This document shows, piece after piece, positions 57,501 to 64,000 of a DNA stretch of 64,000 nucleotides. Under the pieces are notes generated by a model. The model ran no database searches. It was given only the letters and a program-made list of their open reading frames with translations, and was not told where the DNA came from. The stretch comes from Collinsella aerofaciens (GTDB lineage: Bacteria > Actinomycetota > Coriobacteriia > Coriobacteriales > Coriobacteriaceae): assembly GCF_018785265.1 (NCBI RefSeq), contig NZ_WQPK01000045.1:186001-250000 (forward strand). Reading direction: 5' to 3'. Position 1 is the stretch's first letter. Each line of letters starts with the position of its first letter. The position numbers and the translations under genes are program-made.

Positions 57501-58319
57501 AAGGATCGCGCGAGTGGCCAGACGTCGTTCTTCGATATGTTTGGCGACGTTGAAGGCTCGGGCTTTGAGGTGAGCGTGCCCGATCCGGATGGCCAGGAAT
57601 GGGACCGCCACCTTAAGTTGAGCCAGGAGAAGGAGGTTCTGGGCATCTATGTCTCGGACCACCCGCTGCGCCCGTTTGAGTATGCACTCGGCAAAGCGCG
57701 TGATTTCTCGTTCTCGCAGATCGATACCGGCTACGAGGTGCAAAACCCCACGGGCGGCACCATCAACCAGGAGATTCCCGAGGGCAAGGCGCTGTGGTGG
57801 GCCGGCATGGTCTCGAGCGTGTCCAAGCGCGTGACCAAAAACGGCGACCCCATGGGCATCGTGCAGCTCGAGGACATGGAAGGCGAGGCCACCGTCGTGG
57901 TGTTCCCCAAGACCTACAAGGAGGCCGAGGGGTATCTGTACGGCGAGGTCGATCCCGAGACCGGCGTGCAGCTGTCCGACGCGTTTGTGCGCATTAAGGG
58001 CAAACTCGAGCGCTCGGACCGCGGCGACCAGATCATCGCGCAGGAGATCGTGCCGCTCGAGCTCAACGAGGAGAACAACAAGCCCAAGGTGTTTGAGGTC
58101 ATGGTGCCCAACAGCCGCTTTAGCCAGGGCAACATGGCGCGTCTTGCCACGGTGCTCACCGCTAACCCGGGCGGCGACCGTGTGGAGATCTTTATCGAGC
58201 AGGTGGACGGACGCGTGCTGCGCGCCGAGGTGCCTGCCAAGGTCAACGCGCGCTCGATTCCGCTGCTGGCCGAGGCCAAGGCAATTGTGGGTAACCAGGG
58301 TCGCGTGACGGTGATCTAG
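54516..58319 (+). CDS. dnaE: DNA polymerase III alpha subunit
   Basis: The 1267-residue product is the replicative polymerase. It has the N-terminal PHP domain (HLHNHT, TDHG) with an insert of about 50 acidic and charged residues (near 60-120) before IKPIFGCEVYF. The catalytic aspartates are Asp467 and Asp469 in PDIDMDF, with FNKSHSAGYA farther on. The internal clamp-binding motif QTSFFDMF lies near 1002-1009, followed by an OB fold. The length exceeds that of E. coli DnaE because of the PHP insert and a second insert near 775-800. CGGAG precedes the ATG. The PHP metal ligands look intact, so proofreading by this domain is possible. Confidence 0.97.
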   Translation: MAFVHLHNHTVFSMLDGATRIQDMVNRAVELGMPAVAITDHGYMYGVPDLALACDAVNHSTPEYKTWSHDKAFLEKDRRDELVEPDPEENPREHAQYVKDMAMWDEKGNIDELKPPLVIKPIFGCEVYFTPDETLARDHKPELYHMILLAKDQEGYVNLMQTVSEAAVQGFYYKPRVTLDNLRRHAKGMICTSACIAGIIPKYIDRGDMEGAIKWAETFRDTFDPGDFYIEIQEHGITTDNGLTDEQMDRTLIDIAKQVGVKVIATNDFHYLRREDAPVQDVIMCIGMNAKVDDPNRMRMTGSEFYMKTEEEMRAMFPYCPEACDNTLEIADKCYVELDWDSIILPRFPLLDPGETHESQFRRECEKGLRQHYGDDWATREIGGVNIKERFEYEYKVICDKGFAAYFLIVAEYVQWAKDNGIGVGPGRGSAAGAIVAYAMNITAFDPLENGLMFERFLSPQRTEMPDIDMDFDDERRLEVVEHVRQLYGPEKVTHVITYSTIKAKQAINDAARVLDYPVYMGQRLSKMVSSDPKVKLKQVLDKQPGKEDLFNPDFAEAYKKDDDARRIIDTALSIEGLTRGEGVHACAVLICRDPVNEHVPTKLDTKGGVEITQYEGHTVADMGLLKMDFLGLRTLTVISKAKANIKKNFGIDIKEEEIPFDDPEIFKLMGSGHTAGVFQVESAGMTATIKNMKPTEYKHVVALIALYRPGPLGAGMVSSYINRMNGKEPAVSYDDRLDDILGETYGTMVYQEQVMLISVEMCGFSKGESDSRIRKPVAKKKIKLLTSTVLHWEDGSDETTYDHWMNGAIKNNYTREVAQKIWDDVLEFASYAFNKSHSAGYAILVMQTAWLKAHYPHEYMAAVLTSYTGKTDKIVHYVSACRHDGIPVLSPDVNESGTEFTATKEGVRFGLAGIRGVGTGVAQAIIAEREAGGPFKTLHDFVERVDSSQANRRVIESLIKAGAFDSTGYPRRQMMHFVDKNNPENIIDAAVKRQKDRASGQTSFFDMFGDVEGSGFEVSVPDPDGQEWDRHLKLSQEKEVLGIYVSDHPLRPFEYALGKARDFSFSQIDTGYEVQNPTGGTINQEIPEGKALWWAGMVSSVSKRVTKNGDPMGIVQLEDMEGEATVVVFPKTYKEAEGYLYGEVDPETGVQLSDAFVRIKGKLERSDRGDQIIAQEIVPLELNEENNKPKVFEVMVPNSRFSQGNMARLATVLTANPGGDRVEIFIEQVDGRVLRAEVPAKVNARSIPLLAEAKAIVGNQGRVTVI

Positions 58320-58357
58320 GGACGGCGTTGCAGGTCTGCGCGAGATTGGAGGAAGTG

Positions 58358-61300
58358 ATGGCACAGGGGACGTTTGTGCAGGCGCTCCGGAAAGAGGCGG
58401 CGCTGAGCGGTACCTTTATGAAGGGCCGTTCGCTCATGCTCAACGGCGCCGTGCTGTCGATTGAGGACAGCGGCTCGCGCTTCTCCAAAAACGTGACGGT
58501 TGAGGGCTCGGTGCGCGGCTCGCGCGGCGACCTGTACAAGACGCACGTGGCGCTCGACATGGACGAGCACGAGGTGATCGACTACGACTGCGATTGCCCC
58601 GCTGCCTATCGCTACCCCGGTATGTGCAAGCATGCCATCGCCACAGCGCTGGCGTACCTGGATGCCAGTGGCATTGAGTCTGTTGAGGGGCTGCGCACGC
58701 CGGTTCGCACGTTTACGGCGCAGCCGAAACAGCCCGCGCGCACCGCGCCCAAAGCGCCGGCCGTCAACCCCAACTTTCCCTTTCCGGCGCCCGTCCCCAC
58801 GAGCCCCAGCCTCATGGCGGCGCTCTCCGATCTTTCGGACGCGCGCATGGATGAGCTGGCGAGCATGCGCCGCAAGCTCGCCGGCAGTGTGGATCCCGAT
58901 GCCCCCAAGGCGGTGTTGGAACCCTCGCTGGTGCCGTACTACAATCCACTGTTTGCCGACCGCTTTAGCTGGGCGCTCGAGCTTCGCATTCGCTGTGGAT
59001 CGGTGTCCTACGTGGTCAAGGACATCGACGGCATGGCCGATGCCTACGTGCGCGGCGGCACCTTCTCGTACGGCAAGAAGCTCACGTTTGTCCATACGCC
59101 CGAAGCCTTCGAAGACGTGTCGACAAAGCTGCTCAACCTTGTTGTGACGACAGTTGCCTATCTCGATGACATCACAACCTCGCGTTCGGCGTCGTACGAC
59201 TTTGCCCGCAGCGGTTTTGTCGCCGAGCGTCAGTTGCCGCTGTCCGAGCATAGCATCGTATATGTGCTGGACCTGCTGCGCGGCCAGACCATCTCTTTTG
59301 AGCCCGCCTGGTCGCGGGGGACGACGACGCATCGCACCTATGACGTGGCGGTTGAGCTGTCTCCGCAAGGGGAGGACGAAGCGTCCGCTAAGCGCCCACC
59401 GCTCCTTGCCGCCAAAATCGCGCCGGCGGCTGGTGGTAGCTACGATCTGCGCCTGCCGGCCGATGCATACTGCTTTGCTTCGGGCGACGTAGCTTATCTG
59501 GTCGACACCCGCCGTGCGCGCCGCACCGATGTGGCGTTTGCCCAGCATGCGGCGCCGTTCCTATCGCGCTTGCTGCCCTGTCGCACGCCAGTCCATATCG
59601 CTGCCGACCAGGTGGGGGAGTTCTGTCGTATGGCTCTGCCCATTTTGCGCGACTATACCGACCTTACCGCGCCCGCTGCGCTCGATACCGTGGCGCCCGA
59701 GCCGAGCTTTGCTATGGCAATCGGCGTCGACGATGGGCTCGTGACCTGCAAAATTACGGTTACCTACGGCGACTGGTCGGCAGACCTCTTTAGTCTGGGC
59801 GCTCCGGGCAGCCCCTTCGAAGAGCAGCGCCCGGGCGTGCCGCCCCGCGACGAGGTGGCAGAGTTTCGCGTTATGGATACGGCGGCCCTGTATTTCGACT
59901 TTTACGAGGGCGGTCTGGCGTTTGAGGAACGCGATGACGAGAGCTTGTTCTGCCTGCTGACCGAGGGCCTGTCTGCCCTGTCCGAGTTGGGTGAGGTTAT
60001 GCTCAGCGACCGTCTGCGCCAGATTTCGGTCCGTCCCGCGCCCAAGCTTTCGGTGCGTGCGACCGTCAAGAGCAACCTGCTCGATGTTGAATTGGGCGCG
60101 AGCGGTCTTTCGGCGGCCGACCTTGCCATCTATCTGGACTCGTACAAGCGCCACCAGACGTTTGCGCGCCTTACGTCCGGCGACATCATTCGCCTGGACG
60201 AGGGCGCCCGCGCCGCGTTTGGCCTTGCCGAGGACCTGGGTGTCGATGCTGTCGACCTGCTCGACGGCGTGTCGCTCCCCGCGTCGAGTACCCTGTTCGT
60301 CGATAGCATGCTTGCGCGCACGCCGGCGCTTGAGGCCGATCGCGACGCTGCGTTCCGCCGTACCGTCGAGCGTCTGGACACGCTCGGCAAGATGGACTTT
60401 ACGGTGCCGGTCTCGCTCAAGGCCACACTGCGCGGCTATCAGGTCGACGGCTACCAGTGGCTCGGCTCGCTCGAACACCTGGGCCTTGGCGGCATCCTGG
60501 CCGACGACATGGGCCTGGGCAAAACGCTCCAGATGATCGCGCATATCCTGGCGCGCGTGGAGGCGGGGGACACCAAGCCCACGCTCGTGGTATGCCCGGC
60601 CTCACTCGTGTACAACTGGACTGCCGAGCTGGAGCGCTTTGCGCCCTCGCTCGATGTTTGCGCAATCGTGGGCGCCAAGGCGCAGCGTCGCGTGCAGATT
60701 GCCGGCGCGGCTGAGCATAACGTGGTCGTGACGTCGTATGACCTTATGCGCCGCGATATCGATGAGTACGCCGGGCAGGATTTTGCCCGCGTGGTGCTCG
60801 ACGAGGCCCAGTACATTAAAAACCCACTCACCCAGGTGGCACGTGCCACCAAGCGCCTGCCGGCCGGCGTGCGCTTTGCCCTGACGGGCACGCCCATCGA
60901 AAACCGCCTATCCGAGCTCTGGAGCATCTTCGACTTTTTGATGCCGGGCCTGCTGGGCACGCGTGAATCGTTTGCAAAGCGCTTCGAAAGCCCGGTCGAG
61001 CATGCCGAGGGCGACAGTGCCGCCCGCCTGCAAGCGCTCGTGTCGCCGTTTGTGCTGCGCCGTGTCAAGGAAGACGTGGTGGCCGACCTGCCCGAGAAGA
61101 TCGAGGATACGGTCATGGCGCAGCTCACCGGCGAGCAGCGCAAGCTTTACCTGGCAAACCAGGACCGCATCGCCCAGCAGGTGCAGCACCGCGAGGCATC
61201 CGAGTTTAAGAAAGACAAGCTCAAGGTGCTCGCCGAGCTCACCAAGCTGCGCCAGATCTGCTGCGACCCGCGTCTGCACTACGAGGATTACAAGGCGGGG

Positions 61301-61822
61301 AGCGCCAAACTCGATACGTGCATGGAGCTCGTGCACGGCGCGCTCGACGGCGGGCATCGCATCCTGTTGTTCAGCCAGTTTACGGGTATGCTCGATATCA
61401 TCGGTAAGCGCTTGGCCAAGGAGGACATCGCCTTCCTTAAGCTCACGGGCGCTTCGTCTAAGGAGAGCCGCGCCAAGATGGTCGCGCAGTTCCAAGCGGG
61501 CGAGGTTCCGGTCTTTTTGATTTCGCTCAAGGCGGGCGGCGTGGGCCTTAACCTGACGGCTGCCGACGTGGTCATCCACTACGACCCGTGGTGGAACGTG
61601 GCGGCGCAGGACCAAGCGACTGACCGTGCACACCGTATTGGCCAGCAACATACCGTGACCGTGTACAAGCTCATCGCCAAGGACACGATCGAGGAGCGCA
61701 TTATGCAGATGCAGGAGTCCAAGCGCGATCTGGTCAACAGCGTGCTCGGCGGCGACGGCATCTCGTCGGCACTGTTCACGCGCGAGGATGTCCTGGCGCT
61801 GCTCGGCGGCGACGGGCGCTAG
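58358..61822 (+). CDS. SWIM-domain SNF2-family helicase
   Basis: The 1154-residue product begins with a SWIM zinc finger, Cys78-X-Cys80...Cys90-X-His92, then a long SNF2-associated region. It ends in a complete SNF2 ATPase: DDMGLGKT with Lys722, DEAQ at 815-818, LTGTPIENRLSELWS, and in the C-terminal lobe FSQFTGMLDI and TDRAHRIGQ. Such proteins move along double-stranded DNA and occur in transcription recycling or stress, like HepA/RapA relatives. The ATG at 58358 was chosen for its GGAGGA. It follows dnaE by 38 nt. Confidence 0.92.
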   Translation: MAQGTFVQALRKEAALSGTFMKGRSLMLNGAVLSIEDSGSRFSKNVTVEGSVRGSRGDLYKTHVALDMDEHEVIDYDCDCPAAYRYPGMCKHAIATALAYLDASGIESVEGLRTPVRTFTAQPKQPARTAPKAPAVNPNFPFPAPVPTSPSLMAALSDLSDARMDELASMRRKLAGSVDPDAPKAVLEPSLVPYYNPLFADRFSWALELRIRCGSVSYVVKDIDGMADAYVRGGTFSYGKKLTFVHTPEAFEDVSTKLLNLVVTTVAYLDDITTSRSASYDFARSGFVAERQLPLSEHSIVYVLDLLRGQTISFEPAWSRGTTTHRTYDVAVELSPQGEDEASAKRPPLLAAKIAPAAGGSYDLRLPADAYCFASGDVAYLVDTRRARRTDVAFAQHAAPFLSRLLPCRTPVHIAADQVGEFCRMALPILRDYTDLTAPAALDTVAPEPSFAMAIGVDDGLVTCKITVTYGDWSADLFSLGAPGSPFEEQRPGVPPRDEVAEFRVMDTAALYFDFYEGGLAFEERDDESLFCLLTEGLSALSELGEVMLSDRLRQISVRPAPKLSVRATVKSNLLDVELGASGLSAADLAIYLDSYKRHQTFARLTSGDIIRLDEGARAAFGLAEDLGVDAVDLLDGVSLPASSTLFVDSMLARTPALEADRDAAFRRTVERLDTLGKMDFTVPVSLKATLRGYQVDGYQWLGSLEHLGLGGILADDMGLGKTLQMIAHILARVEAGDTKPTLVVCPASLVYNWTAELERFAPSLDVCAIVGAKAQRRVQIAGAAEHNVVVTSYDLMRRDIDEYAGQDFARVVLDEAQYIKNPLTQVARATKRLPAGVRFALTGTPIENRLSELWSIFDFLMPGLLGTRESFAKRFESPVEHAEGDSAARLQALVSPFVLRRVKEDVVADLPEKIEDTVMAQLTGEQRKLYLANQDRIAQQVQHREASEFKKDKLKVLAELTKLRQICCDPRLHYEDYKAGSAKLDTCMELVHGALDGGHRILLFSQFTGMLDIIGKRLAKEDIAFLKLTGASSKESRAKMVAQFQAGEVPVFLISLKAGGVGLNLTAADVVIHYDPWWNVAAQDQATDRAHRIGQQHTVTVYKLIAKDTIEERIMQMQESKRDLVNSVLGGDGISSALFTREDVLALLGGDGR

Positions 61823-61987
61823 CCGCGCGCGGGGTGGGACTGCTGGAGTGGGCAGGACGGTCGACGCATTTTGGCCCGACCGCTTGCCTGATCCGTTATG
61901 TGTTCATTTGCAATGCCGTGGATGGTTTGTCTGCCTTTGGGCATAAGAACCATCAAGAACATTGGCACATCAGCAAAGGAGAACATC

Positions 61988-62350
61988 ATGGCGAAATTCT
62001 TTAAGGACCCCGACGGTAAGCTCATCGCCGCCCTTGGCGACGGCGTTGCGACCCCTGCCGGTTGCACGGAGCTGACCGCAAACACTGAGGACGCGGCGCA
62101 TGAGAAGCACGTGCCTGTTGTCGAGACCGAGCGCGACGGTCACGTGATTCGCGCCCGCGTTGGCTCGGTCGAGCACCCCAGCCTGCCCGAGCACTACATT
62201 GAGTGGATCGCCCTTGAGGCCGAGGGCCGCTTAGAGGTCCATTACCTTGAGCCCGGCATGAAACCCGCGACGTTTTTCGCGGGCGGCTCCAAGACCGGTA
62301 CCGTCTATGCCTACTGCAACCTGCACGGGCTGTGGTCCGCGACATTCTAG
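61988..62350 (+). CDS. superoxide-reductase-like protein without desulforedoxin cysteines
   Basis: The 120-residue product matches the catalytic domain of desulfoferrodoxin/neelaredoxin. The mononuclear iron ligands are present: His41 (EKHVP), His63 (VEHP), His69, Cys110 and His113 (YCNLHGLW). It would reduce superoxide to peroxide without making oxygen, as anaerobes do. The first 35 residues align with the desulforedoxin domain, but its four cysteines are replaced (only Cys26 remains), so the second iron site is lost. AAGGAG precedes the ATG at 61988. Confidence 0.88.
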   Translation: MAKFFKDPDGKLIAALGDGVATPAGCTELTANTEDAAHEKHVPVVETERDGHVIRARVGSVEHPSLPEHYIEWIALEAEGRLEVHYLEPGMKPATFFAGGSKTGTVYAYCNLHGLWSATF

Positions 62351-62396
62351 GAGCGCGCCCCCGCTCGGGGTATCATAGCTAGCATATGCACATGCA

Positions 62397-62429
62397 AGCG
62401 CCGGCTGCATTATGCGGTCGGCGCTTTTA
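62397..62429 (+). terminator. rho-independent terminator
   Basis: AGCGCCG and CGGCGCT form the base of a hairpin with further partial pairing inside, followed by TTTT. It lies between the superoxide-reductase-like gene and the last gene. Confidence 0.75.
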
Positions 62430-62467
62430 CTACGATTTCGATGGTTTACGACGGAAAGGGCTGAGCC

Positions 62468-64000
62468 ATGAAGCTCGCGCTTGCACAGATCGATATGCGC
62501 CTTGGGGATGTTGAGGGCATTTGCGGCCGCATCGAGGACCAGGCTCGTCTGGCCCACGAGCGCGGGGCGCGCGTGCTGTGCGTTCCGGCTCCGCTCTTTA
62601 TGGGCGCCATGCCCGGTGGCCTGGTGGGCGCTGCCGACTTTGAGCACGACGTGCTTGCCGGTTTGACTGGTGTCGCCGAGCGTATCCAGGAGCTTGACAT
62701 GATCTGCATCGTGCCCGCGGCGGTTTCGTTTGAGGGCCAACCGCTGCTCGACTACATGATGCTCAAGGACGGTCATGTGGTGCCGGCGCGTTCGAGCATT
62801 GCCCTGCAGCGTGGCGAGAACAACGACACGCGTTGGGCGCCGCCGGTGTTCGACGTGGACGGCGTGCGCATCGCCGTGATTTTTGACTTGGACCGCGAGC
62901 TCGAGATGTTGCCGACCGGCGTCGACCTCATCGCGTATTTCCAATTCAACGCGTTTGACATGACCGACCGCGAGACTGCCGCCATTGCCGCCGTTCGCAG
63001 CGGCGCCTACCGCAAGATCGCATCCAAGCGCAGCGTGTGGTTTGCCTGCATGGCGCCGGTCGGTGCCTATGACGAGTCGGTGTATACCGGCGGTTCGTTT
63101 GTGCTCGACGACTGCGGTCGCGTGGTGGCCCAGGCGCCGTGTTTTGAGGAGAGCCTGCTGGTTCAGGAGATTCAGCGCGGCGTGATGCTCGATGCCCTGG
63201 AAGATCACGAACTGCCCGAGTTCCGTTCCGAGGAGTGGTTGTGGCAGGCGCTGGTGCTCGCCGTGCGCGACAACGCTCGGGCCCACGGTGCGTCGCGTGC
63301 TGTGGTGGCACTCGAGGGTGACCTGCCGTCATCCCTGCTGGCGGCGCTGGCCGTTGACGCTCTGGGTCCGCGTAACGTAATTGGCCTGGTGCTGGGGCGC
63401 AACCGTATCTTTACGCCGGCGCAGGAGGAGGCCGAGGCTGCCCGCTGTGCCGCCGTCCGCGCCATTGCCGAGCGTCTGCACATTCGCACTGTCGAGCGCG
63501 ATGCACCGGATGCGGCACGTGTGCTCGATCGCGACGTGTCGGCGGGCGATGCCGAGCGTCTGCGCTCGCGCACGCTGGGCCTCATGCTGGAGGACACGGC
63601 GCTCGAGCTGGGTGCGATGGCGCTGAGCCCGCTGTCCAAAACCGAGTATGCGCTGGCGGCGCCGGCGCTTTGCGGCGGTTACCAGGGCGACTTTGCGCCC
63701 TTTGGCGATGTGTACCTGTCGACGCTTGAGTTTGTGGCGCGTGTGCGCAACCGCACGTCTGCCGTGGTGCCCCAAGAGCTCGTGACGCTCAACGCGGTGG
63801 AAGATTGTATGGAGCGCGTGCTGGCGCAGGCGCTCTCGACGCTCGACGGTCCGGTCGATATGCTCGACCGCGCGGCACAGCTGCTCGGCGGGCTTGAGCC
63901 GGGTGAGGTCGATGGCGCGCTCGAGGCGCACGTGGACCGCAATCGAGCTTTCGACGACATCCCGATGGCCGCCGGCAAGCCCGAGGCTTGCTCGCTGCTG
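62468..64000 (+). CDS. degenerate NAD-synthetase-like protein (partial)
   Basis: The frame is open for 511 codons and runs past the window. It follows the plan of glutamine-dependent NAD synthetase: an N-terminal nitrilase-type domain (about 1-250) and a C-terminal NadE-type domain with LSKTEYAL and ARVRN. The key residues look lost. The nitrilase Glu position reads VPAPLF, not PELxxxGY. The nucleophile motif reads VIFDLDRE and has no Cys. The synthetase loop SGGxDS reads EGDLPSS. It is therefore probably not an active NAD synthetase; a regulatory or different catalytic role is possible. AAAGGG precedes the ATG. Confidence 0.8.
   Translation, partial: MKLALAQIDMRLGDVEGICGRIEDQARLAHERGARVLCVPAPLFMGAMPGGLVGAADFEHDVLAGLTGVAERIQELDMICIVPAAVSFEGQPLLDYMMLKDGHVVPARSSIALQRGENNDTRWAPPVFDVDGVRIAVIFDLDRELEMLPTGVDLIAYFQFNAFDMTDRETAAIAAVRSGAYRKIASKRSVWFACMAPVGAYDESVYTGGSFVLDDCGRVVAQAPCFEESLLVQEIQRGVMLDALEDHELPEFRSEEWLWQALVLAVRDNARAHGASRAVVALEGDLPSSLLAALAVDALGPRNVIGLVLGRNRIFTPAQEEAEAARCAAVRAIAERLHIRTVERDAPDAARVLDRDVSAGDAERLRSRTLGLMLEDTALELGAMALSPLSKTEYALAAPALCGGYQGDFAPFGDVYLSTLEFVARVRNRTSAVVPQELVTLNAVEDCMERVLAQALSTLDGPVDMLDRAAQLLGGLEPGEVDGALEAHVDRNRAFDDIPMAAGKPEACSLL

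Noticed and set aside
54480-58364. Long minus-strand frame across dnaE
   Set aside because: It is a shadow of the strongly biased codons of dnaE, with a Val/Leu/Ala/His-rich product and no start signal.

Overview
The window is a 64 kb piece of a GC-rich (roughly 60%) bacterial chromosome. Nearly every gene has a clear Shine-Dalgarno sequence. The gene mix is anaerobic: an [FeFe]-hydrogenase with a GltD-like partner, an EFR1-type flavodoxin/ferredoxin, an alpha-glucoside PTS, a superoxide-reductase-like protein and a very GC-rich DnaE. With the dispersed palindromes described below, this suggests a gut actinobacterium of the Coriobacteriia, most likely Collinsella. That assignment is inference; no rRNA, tRNA or other phylogenetic marker was searched against a database.

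Layout. 0.4-6.6 kb: glutamate synthase gltB-gltD. 7.0-9.4 kb: an unknown protein and a metal-dependent amidohydrolase. 9.5-13.3 kb (minus strand): a zinc-ribbon membrane protein, then the copper operon copA-copZ-csoR with a CsoR-like operator. 13.7-17.0 kb (minus): an FHA-domain protein followed by a membrane Ser/Thr kinase with a DUF6273-like outer domain. 17.5-19.8 kb: a DEAD-box RNA helicase with a long RGG tail. 20.4 kb: an EFR1-type ferredoxin. 21.4-26.0 kb: a four-gene alpha-glucoside PTS operon (IIA, LicT-type antiterminator, IICB, GH4 phospho-alpha-glucosidase) behind a leader with an RAT-like hairpin. 26.3-32.3 kb: an apparent operon of GltD-like flavoprotein, [FeFe]-hydrogenase, lipoprotein solute-binding protein and a fused permease-ATPase. 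32.5-39.8 kb: an orphan RelB/DinJ antitoxin, CPBP protease, YgiQ radical SAM protein, DUF1275 membrane protein, Fe-type alcohol dehydrogenase and M42 peptidase. 40.0-45.4 kb: an HTH-HipA-like fusion, mnmA, cysK with a divergent Rrf2 regulator, a small membrane protein and yerC. 45.6-52.3 kb: an AddB/AddA-type recombination nuclease pair. 52.5-54.3 kb: a DUF3284 protein and an AT-richer MFS gene. 54.5-64 kb: dnaE, a SWIM-SNF2 helicase, a superoxide-reductase-like protein and a degenerate NAD-synthetase homologue that runs off the end.

The most unusual signal is in the intergenic DNA. Ten copies of an exactly 57-bp palindrome (16-bp arms around a 25-nt variable centre) occur in four loci as 2, 2, 4 and 2 copies. 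They are always spaced 80-81 bp start to start, and several arm changes are compensatory. A second family has two members of 238-239 bp with about 25-bp terminal inverted repeats, conserved ends and unrelated interiors. A third set of hairpins shares GGGGACA/TGTCCCC-type sequence, and one of them supplies the C-terminus of the orphan antitoxin. None of these contains a recognisable gene, and no transposase is present in the window.
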